Origin: ZC4RG30 sp039917615
GTDB lineage: Bacteria > Pseudomonadota > Gammaproteobacteria > Steroidobacterales > Steroidobacteraceae
Direction of reading: 5' to 3'
Assembly: GCA_039917615.1 (NCBI GenBank)
Contig: JBDSJD010000027.1
Location: 27,129-91,128 of the forward strand
DNA: 64,000 bases
A model generated the notes under the pieces. The model was not told the origin of the DNA. It searched no databases and saw nothing but the letters and a program-made list of their open reading frames with translations. The translations under genes and the position numbers were made by a program. Below, piece after piece: positions 39,693 to 48,558 of this stretch (position 1 is the first letter of the stretch; every line of letters starts with the position of its first letter).

Positions 39693-41198
39693 TCAAGCCG
39701 TGCCTGCGCCAGCGCGTTGGATCAGAAAATCTGCCAGCAACGGAACCGGCCTGCCGGTGCCACCCTTCTGCGCGCCGGAGAGCCAGGCGGTTCCCGCGAT
39801 ATCCAGATGCGCCCATTTCATTCCCTGGGTGAAGCGGCCCAGGAAAGCGCCTGCCGTGATGGCGCCGCCGTCGCGGCCACCGACGTTCGCCAGATCGGCG
39901 AAATTGCTGCGCAGCTGTTCGGCATATTCTTCCGTCAACGGCAACTGCCAGCCGCGATCGCTGGCGCGTGCACCGGCAGCAACCAGTTCCTGCGCGAGAT
40001 CATCATCATTGCCCATGATGCCGGTGAAATGATGACCCAGCGCGATTACGCAGGCGCCCGTGAGCGTGGCGATGTCGACCACCGCCGCTGGTTCGTAGCG
40101 GCGCGCATAGTCGAGAGCGTCGCAGAGAATCAGCCGGCCTTCCGCATCGGTGTTCAGGATCTCAATGGTCTTGCCGGCCCGGCTGGTGACGATATCGCCA
40201 GGCTTCGTGGCGCGGCTGCCCGGCATGTTTTCGACTGCTGCAATCAGGCCCACCAGGTTGATGCGCAGTTTGAGCAGCGAGGCGACCAGCATGCAGGCCA
40301 GCACACTGCCGGCGCCGCACATGTCGTATTTCATTTCGTCCATCGCGGCGGGATCCTTGAGGGAAATGCCGCCGGTGTCGAAGGTGACGCCCTTGCCGAC
40401 CAGCACCACCGGCGCCGCGCTTCTTGCGCCACCGCGATGCTCCATGGCGATGAAACGGGGCGGCTCGGCGCTGCCACGTGACACCGACAGCAGGCTGCCC
40501 ATCTTCAAACGCCGGATCTGTGCCTCGTCGAAGATGCGCACTTTGAGATCGCGATGGCTCCTGGCCAGCTCGCGTGCCTGTTGTGCCAGGTAGCGCGGCG
40601 TGCATATATTGCCGGGGAGATTGCCCAGATCGCGCAACAGCGACTGGCCCGCTGCGATTGCATCGCCTTGTGCCAGCCCCCGTCGGGCAGCAGCCTGTGC
40701 CCCAGCAGACAGACCAGCCAGACTCACGCGTCGCAGGGCGGGGCGCGTCGACTTGCGTGCGGTCTTGAAGTCGTTGACGCGATATAACGCGCTGCCGGTG
40801 AGATCGGCCACGGCGCGACCTGCGTAATAGTCGCTGACCGCGCCGGTATCAGGCTGGTCAATCGCGAGCGCCAGATGTGCAGCGCGCGTCTTGAGGCTTG
40901 CGCCCAGCGCGGCGCTGATCGCCTTGCGCCAGCCACGCTGGGCAAAATCCTTGCGCTTGCCGAGGCCTACAACCAGCAGGCGTTTCGCCTTCAGGCCAGG
41001 CGGCTCCATCAGCAGCTGGCTGTCTCCCGCACGCAGCGGCAGGTCGCCACTGGACTTGAGTTTGCGCAGCAGGCCTCGGGTGGCTGTGTCGATGACCTTT
41101 GCTGTGCCGGACAGCGCTTCTTCATCGAACAGGCCGATGGCGAGGCAGTCGGCAGCAAGCGCAGGAATGCGTTGGGCGGGGGTATCGAATCGGACCAT
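39693..41198 (-). CDS. pepA: leucyl aminopeptidase
   Basis: A 501-residue M17 metallo-aminopeptidase. The C-terminal catalytic domain contains VLVGKGVTFDTGGISLKDPAAMDEMKYDMCGAGSVL (metal and catalytic residues), ENMPGSRATKPGDIVTSRAGKTIEILNTDAEGRLILCDAL with the NTDAEGRL signature, and LTGACVIALGHHFTGIMGND. In some species PepA also binds DNA at cer/carAB; nothing here shows that. It is divergent from lptG. Confidence 0.95.
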   Translation of the reverse strand: MVRFDTPAQRIPALAADCLAIGLFDEEALSGTAKVIDTATRGLLRKLKSSGDLPLRAGDSQLLMEPPGLKAKRLLVVGLGKRKDFAQRGWRKAISAALGASLKTRAAHLALAIDQPDTGAVSDYYAGRAVADLTGSALYRVNDFKTARKSTRPALRRVSLAGLSAGAQAAARRGLAQGDAIAAGQSLLRDLGNLPGNICTPRYLAQQARELARSHRDLKVRIFDEAQIRRLKMGSLLSVSRGSAEPPRFIAMEHRGGARSAAPVVLVGKGVTFDTGGISLKDPAAMDEMKYDMCGAGSVLACMLVASLLKLRINLVGLIAAVENMPGSRATKPGDIVTSRAGKTIEILNTDAEGRLILCDALDYARRYEPAAVVDIATLTGACVIALGHHFTGIMGNDDDLAQELVAAGARASDRGWQLPLTEEYAEQLRSNFADLANVGGRDGGAITAGAFLGRFTQGMKWAHLDIAGTAWLSGAQKGGTGRPVPLLADFLIQRAGAGTA

Positions 41199-41218
41199 GT
41201 GATTAAGGACTCCGCGGC

Positions 41219-41249
41219 TTGTCTGGCCGTGTGTTCAATAGGTTAGAGT
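41219..41249 (+). promoter_or_regulatory. candidate promoter of lptG
   Basis: TTGTCT (41219-41224) and TAGAGT (41244-41249), 19 bp apart. The -10 ends 8 bp before the lptG ATG and there is no ribosome site, suggesting a leaderless or nearly leaderless mRNA. Confidence 0.35.
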
Positions 41250-41257
41250 TTAGCCGA

Positions 41258-42334
41258 ATGCGCGTCCTGGATCGGTACATCGTCAAGGCGGTCGGCGGCT
41301 CGGTAAGCCTGGTCCTGACAGTGCTGTTGACACTGCTGGCGCTGTTCCTGTTCATCGACGAACAGGGCTGGGTTGGTGTGGGCAGCTACGGCAACCTACA
41401 GGCCGTGCATTACGTGGTGCTGAATCTGTCAGCCACCCTGGTGCAGTTTCTGCCGGTGGCGGCCCTGATCGGCTCACTGCGGGCCACGGGCGCGCTCGCC
41501 GGCGGCAGCGAATTAACCGTCATGCGCGCCTCTGGAATTCCGGTTTGGCGCATCGCCGTGTCGGTGCTGTTCGCAGGACTCTTGATGGTGCCCTTCGCGG
41601 TAGTGGTGGGAGAGTATCTGGCGCCACCGCTGACGCAGATGGCGCGCATCAACAAGGCGGTGCAGCGTAATGCGAACATCAGCCTCACCGGTCGCAGCAG
41701 CGCCTGGATCCCCGATGGCAGGCAGATTCTGCGTGCCGAGCGCCTGTCGGGTGAAGCTGGGTTTGGCGGCATCACACTGTTTGAAATTGCCCCCGGAAAC
41801 CAGCTGCTTGCAGTAGGCCAGGCGCACGGTGCACATGTCACTGCCGACGGCAGCTGGGAGCTCGAGGGCTACGTGCAATCGCGCTTCGAACCGCAGCGCG
41901 TGTCGTCAGGAAGCTTTGCCGCGCAGCGCCTGAATGTCAGCGCCAGTCCCGCATTCCTCGGCGCGATTGCCAGCGATCCGAAGGAACTGTCGCAGCGCGA
42001 GCTTCGAAGCGCCATCGCGCACCTGCGGGCCAACGGACAGGATTCGCGTCGCTATCGATTTGCGTACTGGTCGAAGGTGGCGGGGCTCGCGGCAATTCCG
42101 CTGGCAGTGCTGCTGGCGGTGCCGTTCATGTTCGGCCCATTGCGCAGCGCCGAAGGAGGCGCCAGGGCGATGCTCGGACTTGCGTTCGGACTCGCCTATT
42201 TCATTTTCCAGCGCATGGTGGAGAGTGGCACTGTCGTCTTCGATCTGGACCCGCTGCTGCTTGCATGGCTGCCTGCCACGCTACTGGCAGCAGCTGTGGC
42301 GCTGCTGCTGATCCGTCTGCAGCGCCGCGTCTGA
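41258..42334 (+). CDS. lptG: LPS export ABC permease LptG
   Basis: A 358-residue protein with three N-terminal helices, a periplasmic beta-jellyroll domain (about residues 130-260) and three C-terminal helices. MRVLDRYIVKAVGGS, FLPVAALIGSLRATGALAGGSELTVMRASGIP (coupling helix region with E and SG), and FMFGPLRSAEGGARAM match LptG rather than LptF. It is part of the LptB2FG machine that extracts LPS from the inner membrane. It starts directly opposite pepA, where lptF normally precedes it; no lptF is in the window. ATG 41258 is chosen over 41219, which would sit in the promoter. Confidence 0.88.
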   Translation: MRVLDRYIVKAVGGSVSLVLTVLLTLLALFLFIDEQGWVGVGSYGNLQAVHYVVLNLSATLVQFLPVAALIGSLRATGALAGGSELTVMRASGIPVWRIAVSVLFAGLLMVPFAVVVGEYLAPPLTQMARINKAVQRNANISLTGRSSAWIPDGRQILRAERLSGEAGFGGITLFEIAPGNQLLAVGQAHGAHVTADGSWELEGYVQSRFEPQRVSSGSFAAQRLNVSASPAFLGAIASDPKELSQRELRSAIAHLRANGQDSRRYRFAYWSKVAGLAAIPLAVLLAVPFMFGPLRSAEGGARAMLGLAFGLAYFIFQRMVESGTVVFDLDPLLLAWLPATLLAAAVALLLIRLQRRV

Positions 42335-42339
42335 AGTGC

Positions 42340-43671
42340 TCAGCGCTGCTTGAAGTCTTCCGGCACCAGCTGGTGCCGACCCAGCAGCTTGTAGAAATCG
42401 GTGCGGTTGCGCTTGGCCAGCCGCGCTGCCTGGCTGACGTTGCCGCCGGTGATCTGCAGGATCTGCGACAGATAGCCGCGGGTGAATTCATCACGCGCGT
42501 CGTCGAAGGAGGGCAGCCGGCCCGGCGCGCCACCGAGACACTGCTGCACGAGTTCGACCGGAATGACGGGAGTCTGCGAAACCGCAGCCGTTTGGCGCAC
42601 CAGGTTCTGCAGCTGACGCACGTTGCCAGGCCAGTCCGCAGTGGCCAGCAGTTCCAGCGCCTCGGGCGGGTAAATGCTGCGCTGTCCGGTTTCGCTGGCG
42701 TTCTGTGCGATGAAGTGCGCGATCAGCAGGGGGATGTCTTCGCGGCGGCGAGCCAGCGGCGGCATTTCAATCTGCACCACGTTCAGGCGATAGAACAGGT
42801 CTTCGCGAAACCGGCCGCTCGCGGCTTCCTGTTGCAGGTCGCGGCTGCTGGTGGAAATGACCCGCGTGTTGATTGGCCGGGGCGCATCCGAGCCCACCGG
42901 GCGCACGGCCTCTTCCTGCAGCGCACGCAGCAACTTCTGCTGCAGTCGGGCCGGCAGTTCGCCGATTTCATCCAGCAGCACGGTGCCGCCGTCGGCTGCT
43001 TCCAGCGCACCCTTGCGTTCCTTGCCGGTGCTGGCGTCGGAGCCGAACAGTTCGATGTCAATCTGCTCTTCGGAGATGCCGGTGCAGCGACTGACGATGA
43101 AGGCGCGGGCGCGGCGCAGGCTGGCCTTGTGCAAGGCGCGCGCCAGCAGTTCCTTGCCAGTTCCGCTTTCGCCCACTATCAGCACGCGCGCGTCGGTGCC
43201 CGCCACCATGTGCGCCTGCGCCAGGCGCTCTTCCATGATTGCGCTGCGGGTGATGATGTCCGACCGCCACTCCTCGGTGGAGTCAGTAAAGCCGGAAATT
43301 TTCAGCGCTCGCTGGATCTGGTCGAGCAGTTCCTGCTTGTCTACCGGTTTGGTGAGAAAGCCGAAGGCGCCCATCTGCGTGGCCTGCACTGCATCGGGAA
43401 TCGTGCCGTGTGCAGTGAGCAGGATAACCTTCAATCCCGGCCAGCGATTTTGCAGCTCTTTCAACAGCCCTATACCATCGACCGGTTCCATGCGCAGGTC
43501 CGAGATGACCAGGTCAGGACGGAAGCGACTGGTCGAGGCCAATGCCTGTGCAGCGCTTTCCACCGCCTCGACATCATAGTTTTCGGCGCGCAGGCGAATG
43601 GTCAACAGGCGCAGCAAGCCGGGGTCGTCATCGACGACCAGGATGCGTGCCTTGCGGGACGCCTGATTCAT
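42340..43671 (-). CDS. glrR: GlrR-like response regulator lacking the GAFTGA loop
   Basis: A 443-residue NtrC-type regulator: receiver domain (1-120, phospho-Asp58 in LVISDLRM), AAA+ domain with Walker A GESGTGKE at 167-174 and Walker B TVLLDEIGELP, sensor region FREDLFYRLNVVQIEMPPL, and a Fis-type HTH GNVSQAARLAKRNRTDFYKLLGRH. It aligns with GlrR throughout, but the L1 loop that should read GAFTGA near 211-220 is SDASTGKERKGALEAADGG. The GAFTGA loop contacts sigma-54, so ability to activate sigma-54 promoters is doubtful. Encoded with QseG-like and GlrK genes. Confidence 0.88.
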   Translation of the reverse strand: MNQASRKARILVVDDDPGLLRLLTIRLRAENYDVEAVESAAQALASTSRFRPDLVISDLRMEPVDGIGLLKELQNRWPGLKVILLTAHGTIPDAVQATQMGAFGFLTKPVDKQELLDQIQRALKISGFTDSTEEWRSDIITRSAIMEERLAQAHMVAGTDARVLIVGESGTGKELLARALHKASLRRARAFIVSRCTGISEEQIDIELFGSDASTGKERKGALEAADGGTVLLDEIGELPARLQQKLLRALQEEAVRPVGSDAPRPINTRVISTSSRDLQQEAASGRFREDLFYRLNVVQIEMPPLARRREDIPLLIAHFIAQNASETGQRSIYPPEALELLATADWPGNVRQLQNLVRQTAAVSQTPVIPVELVQQCLGGAPGRLPSFDDARDEFTRGYLSQILQITGGNVSQAARLAKRNRTDFYKLLGRHQLVPEDFKQR

Positions 43672-43720
43672 CGCCGCTGCTCCCGGATGGGTGCAGGGGT
43701 CATGTTGAAGATCTGCTGAA

Positions 43721-44356
43721 TCACGGAGTACGTCCTTCGGGAGCGGTTGGGCGGTCGGAAAAGTTGCGCTCGATCGTGGTGATGGCGTCGAGTTTGGCGC
43801 GTGCCTCCTCGAGTGCCTTGCGCAGGCGCGCGGACTCCTCCTGTTCTGCCTGCAGACGCTTGTTCAGCGCCGTGTTCGAAGGCGCGACGCTTTGTCGTTC
43901 GCGCTCCCGCTGCAGGTCGGCAACCAGTCGGTCGATTTCGAATACGAGGCGCAGCTCGGCATCCACACGCGCCAGTTCCACCACCGCCAACGCACGTTCC
44001 CCCACGCTGAGCAATTCGGGATGTGCCAGCGCTTCGCGCAGCAGGCGCTGCGCCAGGGAGGCATCCCTGGCTGGATGTACGGGCGCAGCCAGCAACAGTC
44101 CGTAGTGCAGTGCGGTCGGCCCCTGCTTTGCCTGCTCATAGCCGGCGCGGGCGCTGGCCATTGCCTCGGCCTGCTCGGTGGGACTGCCCTGCACCACAAT
44201 CTGCAATGCCAGGACATGGTTCGCGAGTTGCGCGGCCTGGACTATTTCGGCACTCGGAGGCGCAGGTGAGGGTGCGTGCTGGCCGCGCGGTACAGGCAGG
44301 CTGGCACAACCTGCGAGCAGCGCAGCGACAAGCAGCAGTGGAATCCTAGGCAGCAT
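43721..44356 (-). CDS. QseG/YfhG-like outer-membrane lipoprotein
   Basis: A 211-residue lipoprotein with the lipobox LLAGCASL near residue 17 and a C-terminal coiled coil (ALNKRLQAEQEESARLRKALEEARAKLDAI). The gene lies between glrK and glrR exactly as qseG does in enterobacteria, where QseG stimulates the kinase; sequence similarity is modest, so the assignment rests on position and architecture. It overlaps the 3' end of glrK by 11 bp. Confidence 0.7.
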   Translation of the reverse strand: MLPRIPLLLVAALLAGCASLPVPRGQHAPSPAPPSAEIVQAAQLANHVLALQIVVQGSPTEQAEAMASARAGYEQAKQGPTALHYGLLLAAPVHPARDASLAQRLLREALAHPELLSVGERALAVVELARVDAELRLVFEIDRLVADLQRERERQSVAPSNTALNKRLQAEQEESARLRKALEEARAKLDAITTIERNFSDRPTAPEGRTP

Positions 44357-45836
44357 GAGCCTGCTTGCCCCCGGGCATGGGGGTTGCTCCGGCCGCGGGA
44401 TCTGCAGTGGATGATTTCAATGGCATACGAATCCGGAAATGCGCCCCTGCCCATTCTCCTTCGACTATTTCGATCTGGCCGTTGTGCGCTGTTACAAATT
44501 CCATCACGACGGACAGGCCGATGCCCGTTCCCTTGATAAGGCCTGCAGGCGCCTTGCCGGTATAAAAGGCCTCAAACACCTGTTTACGCTCTTCTGGCGG
44601 TATCCCTGGTCCGCTGTCGGCGACTTCGAGCACCAGGTCACAGTTGTCGGCGCGCGCGCGGATATGGATGGTGCCACTGAGTGGGGTGTACTTGATGGCA
44701 TTGGACAGCAGGTTCTCCAGGATCAACCGCACCTTGCCGCGGTCGGCCGCGATGCTGACATCATCGACATTCACATCCAGCCGCACCCGCTGCGAAAGCA
44801 GCGCCAGCTGCTGGTTTTCGATTATCTGCTTGACCAGCGGACGCAGCCGGAATTCAGTGACTTCGAGGCCCACGCTGCTGGTCTGCCAGGCGCTGAAGCT
44901 CAGCAGGTTCTCGATCATCCGCTGCAGGCGCAGGCCGTTCTCGCGCAGGATGCCGGTGACTTCCCGCTGCCCGCCCTGCAGCTCTCCCACCGCGCCATCC
45001 ATCAGCAGTTCAGTACCTTCCCGGATATTGGCCAGGGGTGTCTTGAGTTCATGCGACATATGCCGCAGGAAACGGCTGCGCTCCTGTGCAAGCTCGAGCA
45101 GCCGCAGACGCAGCCATTCCAGCTGGCGGCCAAGCTTCTCAAGGTCCGCTGGGCCACGGATGCCGATCGTCTGATTCAATGCACCGCTGCCCAGATCACT
45201 GATGGCGCGGTCTATCTGCCGCAGCGGCCGGCCGACGCGCAACGAGAACAGCAGGATCGCGGTGGCGGTCAGCGGCAGCAACAATATGGAGCCCCAGAAC
45301 ATCAGAGCCTGCACCCGCTGGATGCTGGCGCGCAGCTCATTGGTTTGCGCATTGATCTGCGCGATGGTGCGGGTGGAAACCAGTTGTGCGACCTGCTGCA
45401 TGCGGGTGAAGTTGCCCTGCAGCCGCTCGACGCCTTCCTTGTTCTGCTGATCAGCCAGGACCTGCGGGTTGACGTTGCCGCTCAGGTTGGCAAATTCCCG
45501 CAGTGCGTCGCGGGCGTCTTCCTTCCGCAGCATGGCATCCAGTTGTTTCTGGATGCCACCCAGCCGGGCATGCCGGGCCTTGTAGGATTCGAGCAGCGTC
45601 GGGTCCATGAGCACGGAATAGAACTGCAACTGCCGTTCGAGCAGCGCAGTCTGCACGAACAGCTCCTGCGTCAGGCGGGTGGCCGTGCCACTATTGTTGA
45701 TCATGTCCTTGGTGGTCGCGGTCAGTTGCCGCATCTGCAGGCCCGCCATCAGCAGCGCGGCAACCAGCGGTAACGCGATGATGGCCACGCCGAGCAGCAC
45801 TAGCGCGCTCAACGATCGGGGGCGCAGCAGATTCAT
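44346..45836 (-). CDS. glrK: sensor histidine kinase GlrK-like
   Basis: A 496-residue membrane kinase: helix 1 (about 12-34), periplasmic helical sensor (35-175), helix 2 (ALMFWGSILLLPLTATAILLF), HAMP, H-box RHMSHELKTPLANIREGTELL with the phospho-His, N box NLLSNAIKYTP, G1 DSGPGIPPEE, G2 GTGIGLSVV. It is the partner of the GlrR-like regulator. In E. coli GlrK/GlrR controls glmY through sigma-54; the missing GAFTGA in the regulator makes a different output likely here. Confidence 0.88.
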   Translation of the reverse strand: MNLLRPRSLSALVLLGVAIIALPLVAALLMAGLQMRQLTATTKDMINNSGTATRLTQELFVQTALLERQLQFYSVLMDPTLLESYKARHARLGGIQKQLDAMLRKEDARDALREFANLSGNVNPQVLADQQNKEGVERLQGNFTRMQQVAQLVSTRTIAQINAQTNELRASIQRVQALMFWGSILLLPLTATAILLFSLRVGRPLRQIDRAISDLGSGALNQTIGIRGPADLEKLGRQLEWLRLRLLELAQERSRFLRHMSHELKTPLANIREGTELLMDGAVGELQGGQREVTGILRENGLRLQRMIENLLSFSAWQTSSVGLEVTEFRLRPLVKQIIENQQLALLSQRVRLDVNVDDVSIAADRGKVRLILENLLSNAIKYTPLSGTIHIRARADNCDLVLEVADSGPGIPPEERKQVFEAFYTGKAPAGLIKGTGIGLSVVMEFVTAHNGQIEIVEGEWAGAHFRIRMPLKSSTADPAAGATPMPGGKQAHAA

Positions 45837-45856
45837 GCGCCAGATTCTAAAGAAAC

Positions 45857-45868
45857 CCCGGCGCCGGG
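45857..45868 (-). terminator. possible weak terminator between galE and glrK
   Basis: CCCGGCGCCGGG is a perfect 12-bp palindrome followed on the minus strand by GTTTCTTT, 43 bp after the galE stop. The short loop makes it weak; it may instead be part of the glrK 5' region. Confidence 0.3.
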
Positions 45869-45911
45869 TCTGTAGTTCAGCAGTTTCAAACCGGCGACCT
45901 GAAGGGAGACA

Positions 45912-46904
45912 TTACGCCCATGGCTCCCGCAGGAGCTTGCGCTCCCAGTTCAGGGAGCTGGCAACGATGCCGTCCAGGTCGTCGAGCTCCGGCTTCCAGC
46001 CCAGCACCGTGCGGATCTTGTCGCATTTGGCAACCAGCGACGGAGGATCGCCCGCGCGGCGCGGCTGTTCGATAACGTTGAGCGGCTTGCCGCTGACCCG
46101 CTCGACGCTGCGCAGCACTTCGCGCACGCTGAAGCCATGCCCGTAGCCGCAGTTCAGGGTCTGAGACTGGCCGCCAGCAGAGAGATAGTCGACCGCCAGC
46201 AGGTGTGCGCGGGCAAGATCCTGCACATGGATGTAGTCGCGCACTCCGGTGCCATCCGGCGTCTCGTAGTCGGTGCCGAAAATGCTGACGCTGTCGCGTT
46301 TGCCTACACTGGCCTCGCAGGCAACCTTCACCAGCAACGTGGCCTTGCGGGTGGACTGGCCGATGCGGCCGGCAGGATCAGACCCCGCTACATTGAAATA
46401 GCGCAGCACCACATATCGCAAGTCGGACGCCGCGCCCAGATCGCGCAGCATCCATTCGGACATCAACTTCGACGTGCCATAGGGATTGATCGGCGCCAGC
46501 TGCGCGTCTTCGGCAGCCAGTCCTGAAGCAGGAATGCCATAGACGGCGGCGGTGGAAGAGAACACGAAATTCTTCACGCCATGCGCCAGGCAGCTGGCGA
46601 GCAGGCTGCGGGTCTGGCAGGTATTGTTGCCGTAGTACTTGAGCGGGTCGCTGACCGATTCGGGCACGATGGTGTGCGCTGCGAAGTGAATTACCGTGTG
46701 CACGGAATGTTCGCGCAGCACCGCAGCCACCAGCGGCTGGTTACCCACGTCGCCCTCGACGAACGTTACTCCCTGCAGCGATTGCCTGAAGCCGGTGCTG
46801 AGATTATCGAATACGACCACGGACTCGCCGCGACCGGTCAGCTGCTGTACCGTGTGGCTGCCGATATAGCCGGCGCCGCCTGTTACCAGAATTGATCCGC
46901 CCAC
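45912..46904 (-). CDS. galE: UDP-glucose 4-epimerase
   Basis: A 330-residue extended SDR: GGSILVTGGAGYIGSHTVQQL binds NAD, FDNLSTG follows, HFAAHTIVPESVSDPLKYYGNN, catalytic SSTAAVYG and YGTSK, and FNVAGSDPAGRIGQST. It interconverts UDP-glucose and UDP-galactose for surface glycans or the Leloir pathway. GTG 46904, 9 bases after GGAG, gives the normal N-terminus; the frame extends upstream to 46940 without a ribosome site. Confidence 0.92.
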   Translation of the reverse strand: MGGSILVTGGAGYIGSHTVQQLTGRGESVVVFDNLSTGFRQSLQGVTFVEGDVGNQPLVAAVLREHSVHTVIHFAAHTIVPESVSDPLKYYGNNTCQTRSLLASCLAHGVKNFVFSSTAAVYGIPASGLAAEDAQLAPINPYGTSKLMSEWMLRDLGAASDLRYVVLRYFNVAGSDPAGRIGQSTRKATLLVKVACEASVGKRDSVSIFGTDYETPDGTGVRDYIHVQDLARAHLLAVDYLSAGGQSQTLNCGYGHGFSVREVLRSVERVSGKPLNVIEQPRRAGDPPSLVAKCDKIRTVLGWKPELDDLDGIVASSLNWERKLLREPWA

Positions 46905-46998
46905 TTCAGATATCTCCCACGCGTCCGGTGCGGTTGCCAACGCGGATCATAGCCGGCCAAACCGCGGATGCCTGCGGCGGCAGGCAGGAAATCGGCCT

Positions 46999-48030
46999 GT
47001 GTCACAAGAACCAGTGCTGAACACTCCCTATGCAGGGTTGACGCCAGAGGTCGTGCTGGCAGCGGTTGAGAGCCTCGGTCTCGTCGCAGACGGGCGCCTG
47101 TTGGCACTCAACAGTTACGAGAACCGCGTGTACCGTGTCGGGCTCGAGGCGGACGCAGATGCACCAGCCGGACTGCCGGCAACCGCACCGGTGGTGGCCA
47201 AGTTCTATCGCCACGGCCGCTGGAGCGATGCGCAGATCCGCGAAGAACACACGTTCGCGGCGGAGCTTGCGGCCGGGGAGCTGCCAGTGGTGGCGCCACT
47301 GCAATTTGGCGGTGAATCGCTGCATCGGTACGCGGACTTCCGCTTTGCCCTGTTCGAGTGTCGTGCCGGGCACGGTGCCGAGATCGATCAACCCGGGCAC
47401 CGCGCATTGCTGGGAAGGACGCTGGCGCGCATGCATGCCATCGGCGGAACACGCGCATTTCAGCGCCGTGACGCGATCTCCGGGTGGCGCAGTGGCGCGC
47501 GCGCGCGCGATGCCATCCTCGACGGGAACCTGGTGCCGGCACCACTGGATGAAAGTTACGCGCAGGTTTCGGGGCAGCTGGTGCAGGCCGTGGCCCGATG
47601 CCAGGAGCAGGCAGGGCACATGCGCGTGCTGCGCATCCACGGCGACTGTCACGGCGGCAACATACTCTGGCAGGCGCAGGGCCCGCTGTTCGTCGATTTC
47701 GATGACTGCCTGACCGGACCTGCAGTGCAGGATCTGTGGATGTTCTGCGCTGGCGATCCGCAGCAGATCCAGCGCGAGTGGACCGAGCTGCTGGACGGCT
47801 ACGAGCAGTTCGCCCACTTCGATTTCGCCGAAACAGCCTTGGTAGAGGCCATGCGCGCCATGCGCATGCTGAATCATGCGGCCTGGATCGCCAGCCGCTG
47901 GACCGACCCGGCATTTCCGCGAGCCTTCCCGTGGTTCGGCGAGCCGCGCTACTGGGAGCGGCACATCGATGAGTTGCGCGAACAGCTCGATGCATTGGAA
48001 GATCCACCGCTGTTGCGGCTGATGCGTTAG
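46999..48030 (+). CDS. srkA: stress response kinase A (YihE-type)
   Basis: A 343-residue aminoglycoside-phosphotransferase-fold kinase. ALNSYENRVYRVGLE, VVAKFYRHGRWSDAQIREEHTFAAEL and the catalytic HGDCHGGNILW plus FVDFDDCLTGPAVQDLWMF are the SrkA motifs. SrkA protects stressed cells from MazEF-type death. GTG 46999 follows AGGAAA. A lipoprotein gene follows by 20 bp, divergent from galE. Confidence 0.9.
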   Translation: MSQEPVLNTPYAGLTPEVVLAAVESLGLVADGRLLALNSYENRVYRVGLEADADAPAGLPATAPVVAKFYRHGRWSDAQIREEHTFAAELAAGELPVVAPLQFGGESLHRYADFRFALFECRAGHGAEIDQPGHRALLGRTLARMHAIGGTRAFQRRDAISGWRSGARARDAILDGNLVPAPLDESYAQVSGQLVQAVARCQEQAGHMRVLRIHGDCHGGNILWQAQGPLFVDFDDCLTGPAVQDLWMFCAGDPQQIQREWTELLDGYEQFAHFDFAETALVEAMRAMRMLNHAAWIASRWTDPAFPRAFPWFGEPRYWERHIDELREQLDALEDPPLLRLMR

Positions 48031-48050
48031 TGGGCCATCAAAGGAACATG

Positions 48051-48536
48051 ATGAACAAACGTCTCGTGGCGGTGCTGGTCGCGGTGTTCGTTGTTGCCGG
48101 TTGCAGCAGGAGTGAAAAGACCGACGGCGCTGCCGGTACGCAGGCCATGGCGCGGGCCCCGATTGCGCCTGGTGCTGATGCTGTGGCCGCAGCGCTGCAG
48201 TCGCCGGGCACGCCAATTGCGAAGCTTGGTTTCGTGGTGACGTCGAGACCTGTAGTCGGCGCGCAATCCGGCCTGCGGCTGGATATTTCCGGCGCCGCGC
48301 CGGGCACTTTGCTGGTCACTACTGAAGGCGATGGGGTGGAAATCGATCCCGCCATGGCCAGGGTTGGCCTGGCTGTCACGACCGCAGATGCGACCGTGAG
48401 CCACGCACTCCAGTTCACACCGCAACGTGATGGCATCCTCGAAGTAACTGTGCGGCTGCATGGTGGCGCGGCTGACAGTCCGGAGACGATTTACGTCATT
48501 CCAGTGCTGGTCGCCAAGGCTGCCGTCGGCGGCTAG
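48051..48536 (+). CDS. small lipoprotein of unknown function
   Basis: A 161-residue protein with a lipobox (VFVVAGCSR) near residue 15-18 and a beta-rich mature part of about 100 residues with no recognised motif. AAGGA at 48041-48045 precedes ATG 48051 by 5 bases (an ATG also sits at 48048). Follows srkA in the same direction and converges on the DUF6644-like genes. Confidence 0.6.
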   Translation: MNKRLVAVLVAVFVVAGCSRSEKTDGAAGTQAMARAPIAPGADAVAAALQSPGTPIAKLGFVVTSRPVVGAQSGLRLDISGAAPGTLLVTTEGDGVEIDPAMARVGLAVTTADATVSHALQFTPQRDGILEVTVRLHGGAADSPETIYVIPVLVAKAAVGG

Positions 48537-48558
48537 AGTTCTCTGCAGAGACCGCTGG

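Noticed and set aside
42265..43719. 484-codon plus-strand frame opposite glrR
   Set aside because: Antisense shadow of a conserved regulator gene; no family features.
44439..45773. 444-codon plus-strand frame opposite glrK
   Set aside because: Mirror frame of a GC-rich kinase gene; Gln/His/Arg-rich translation typical of artefacts.
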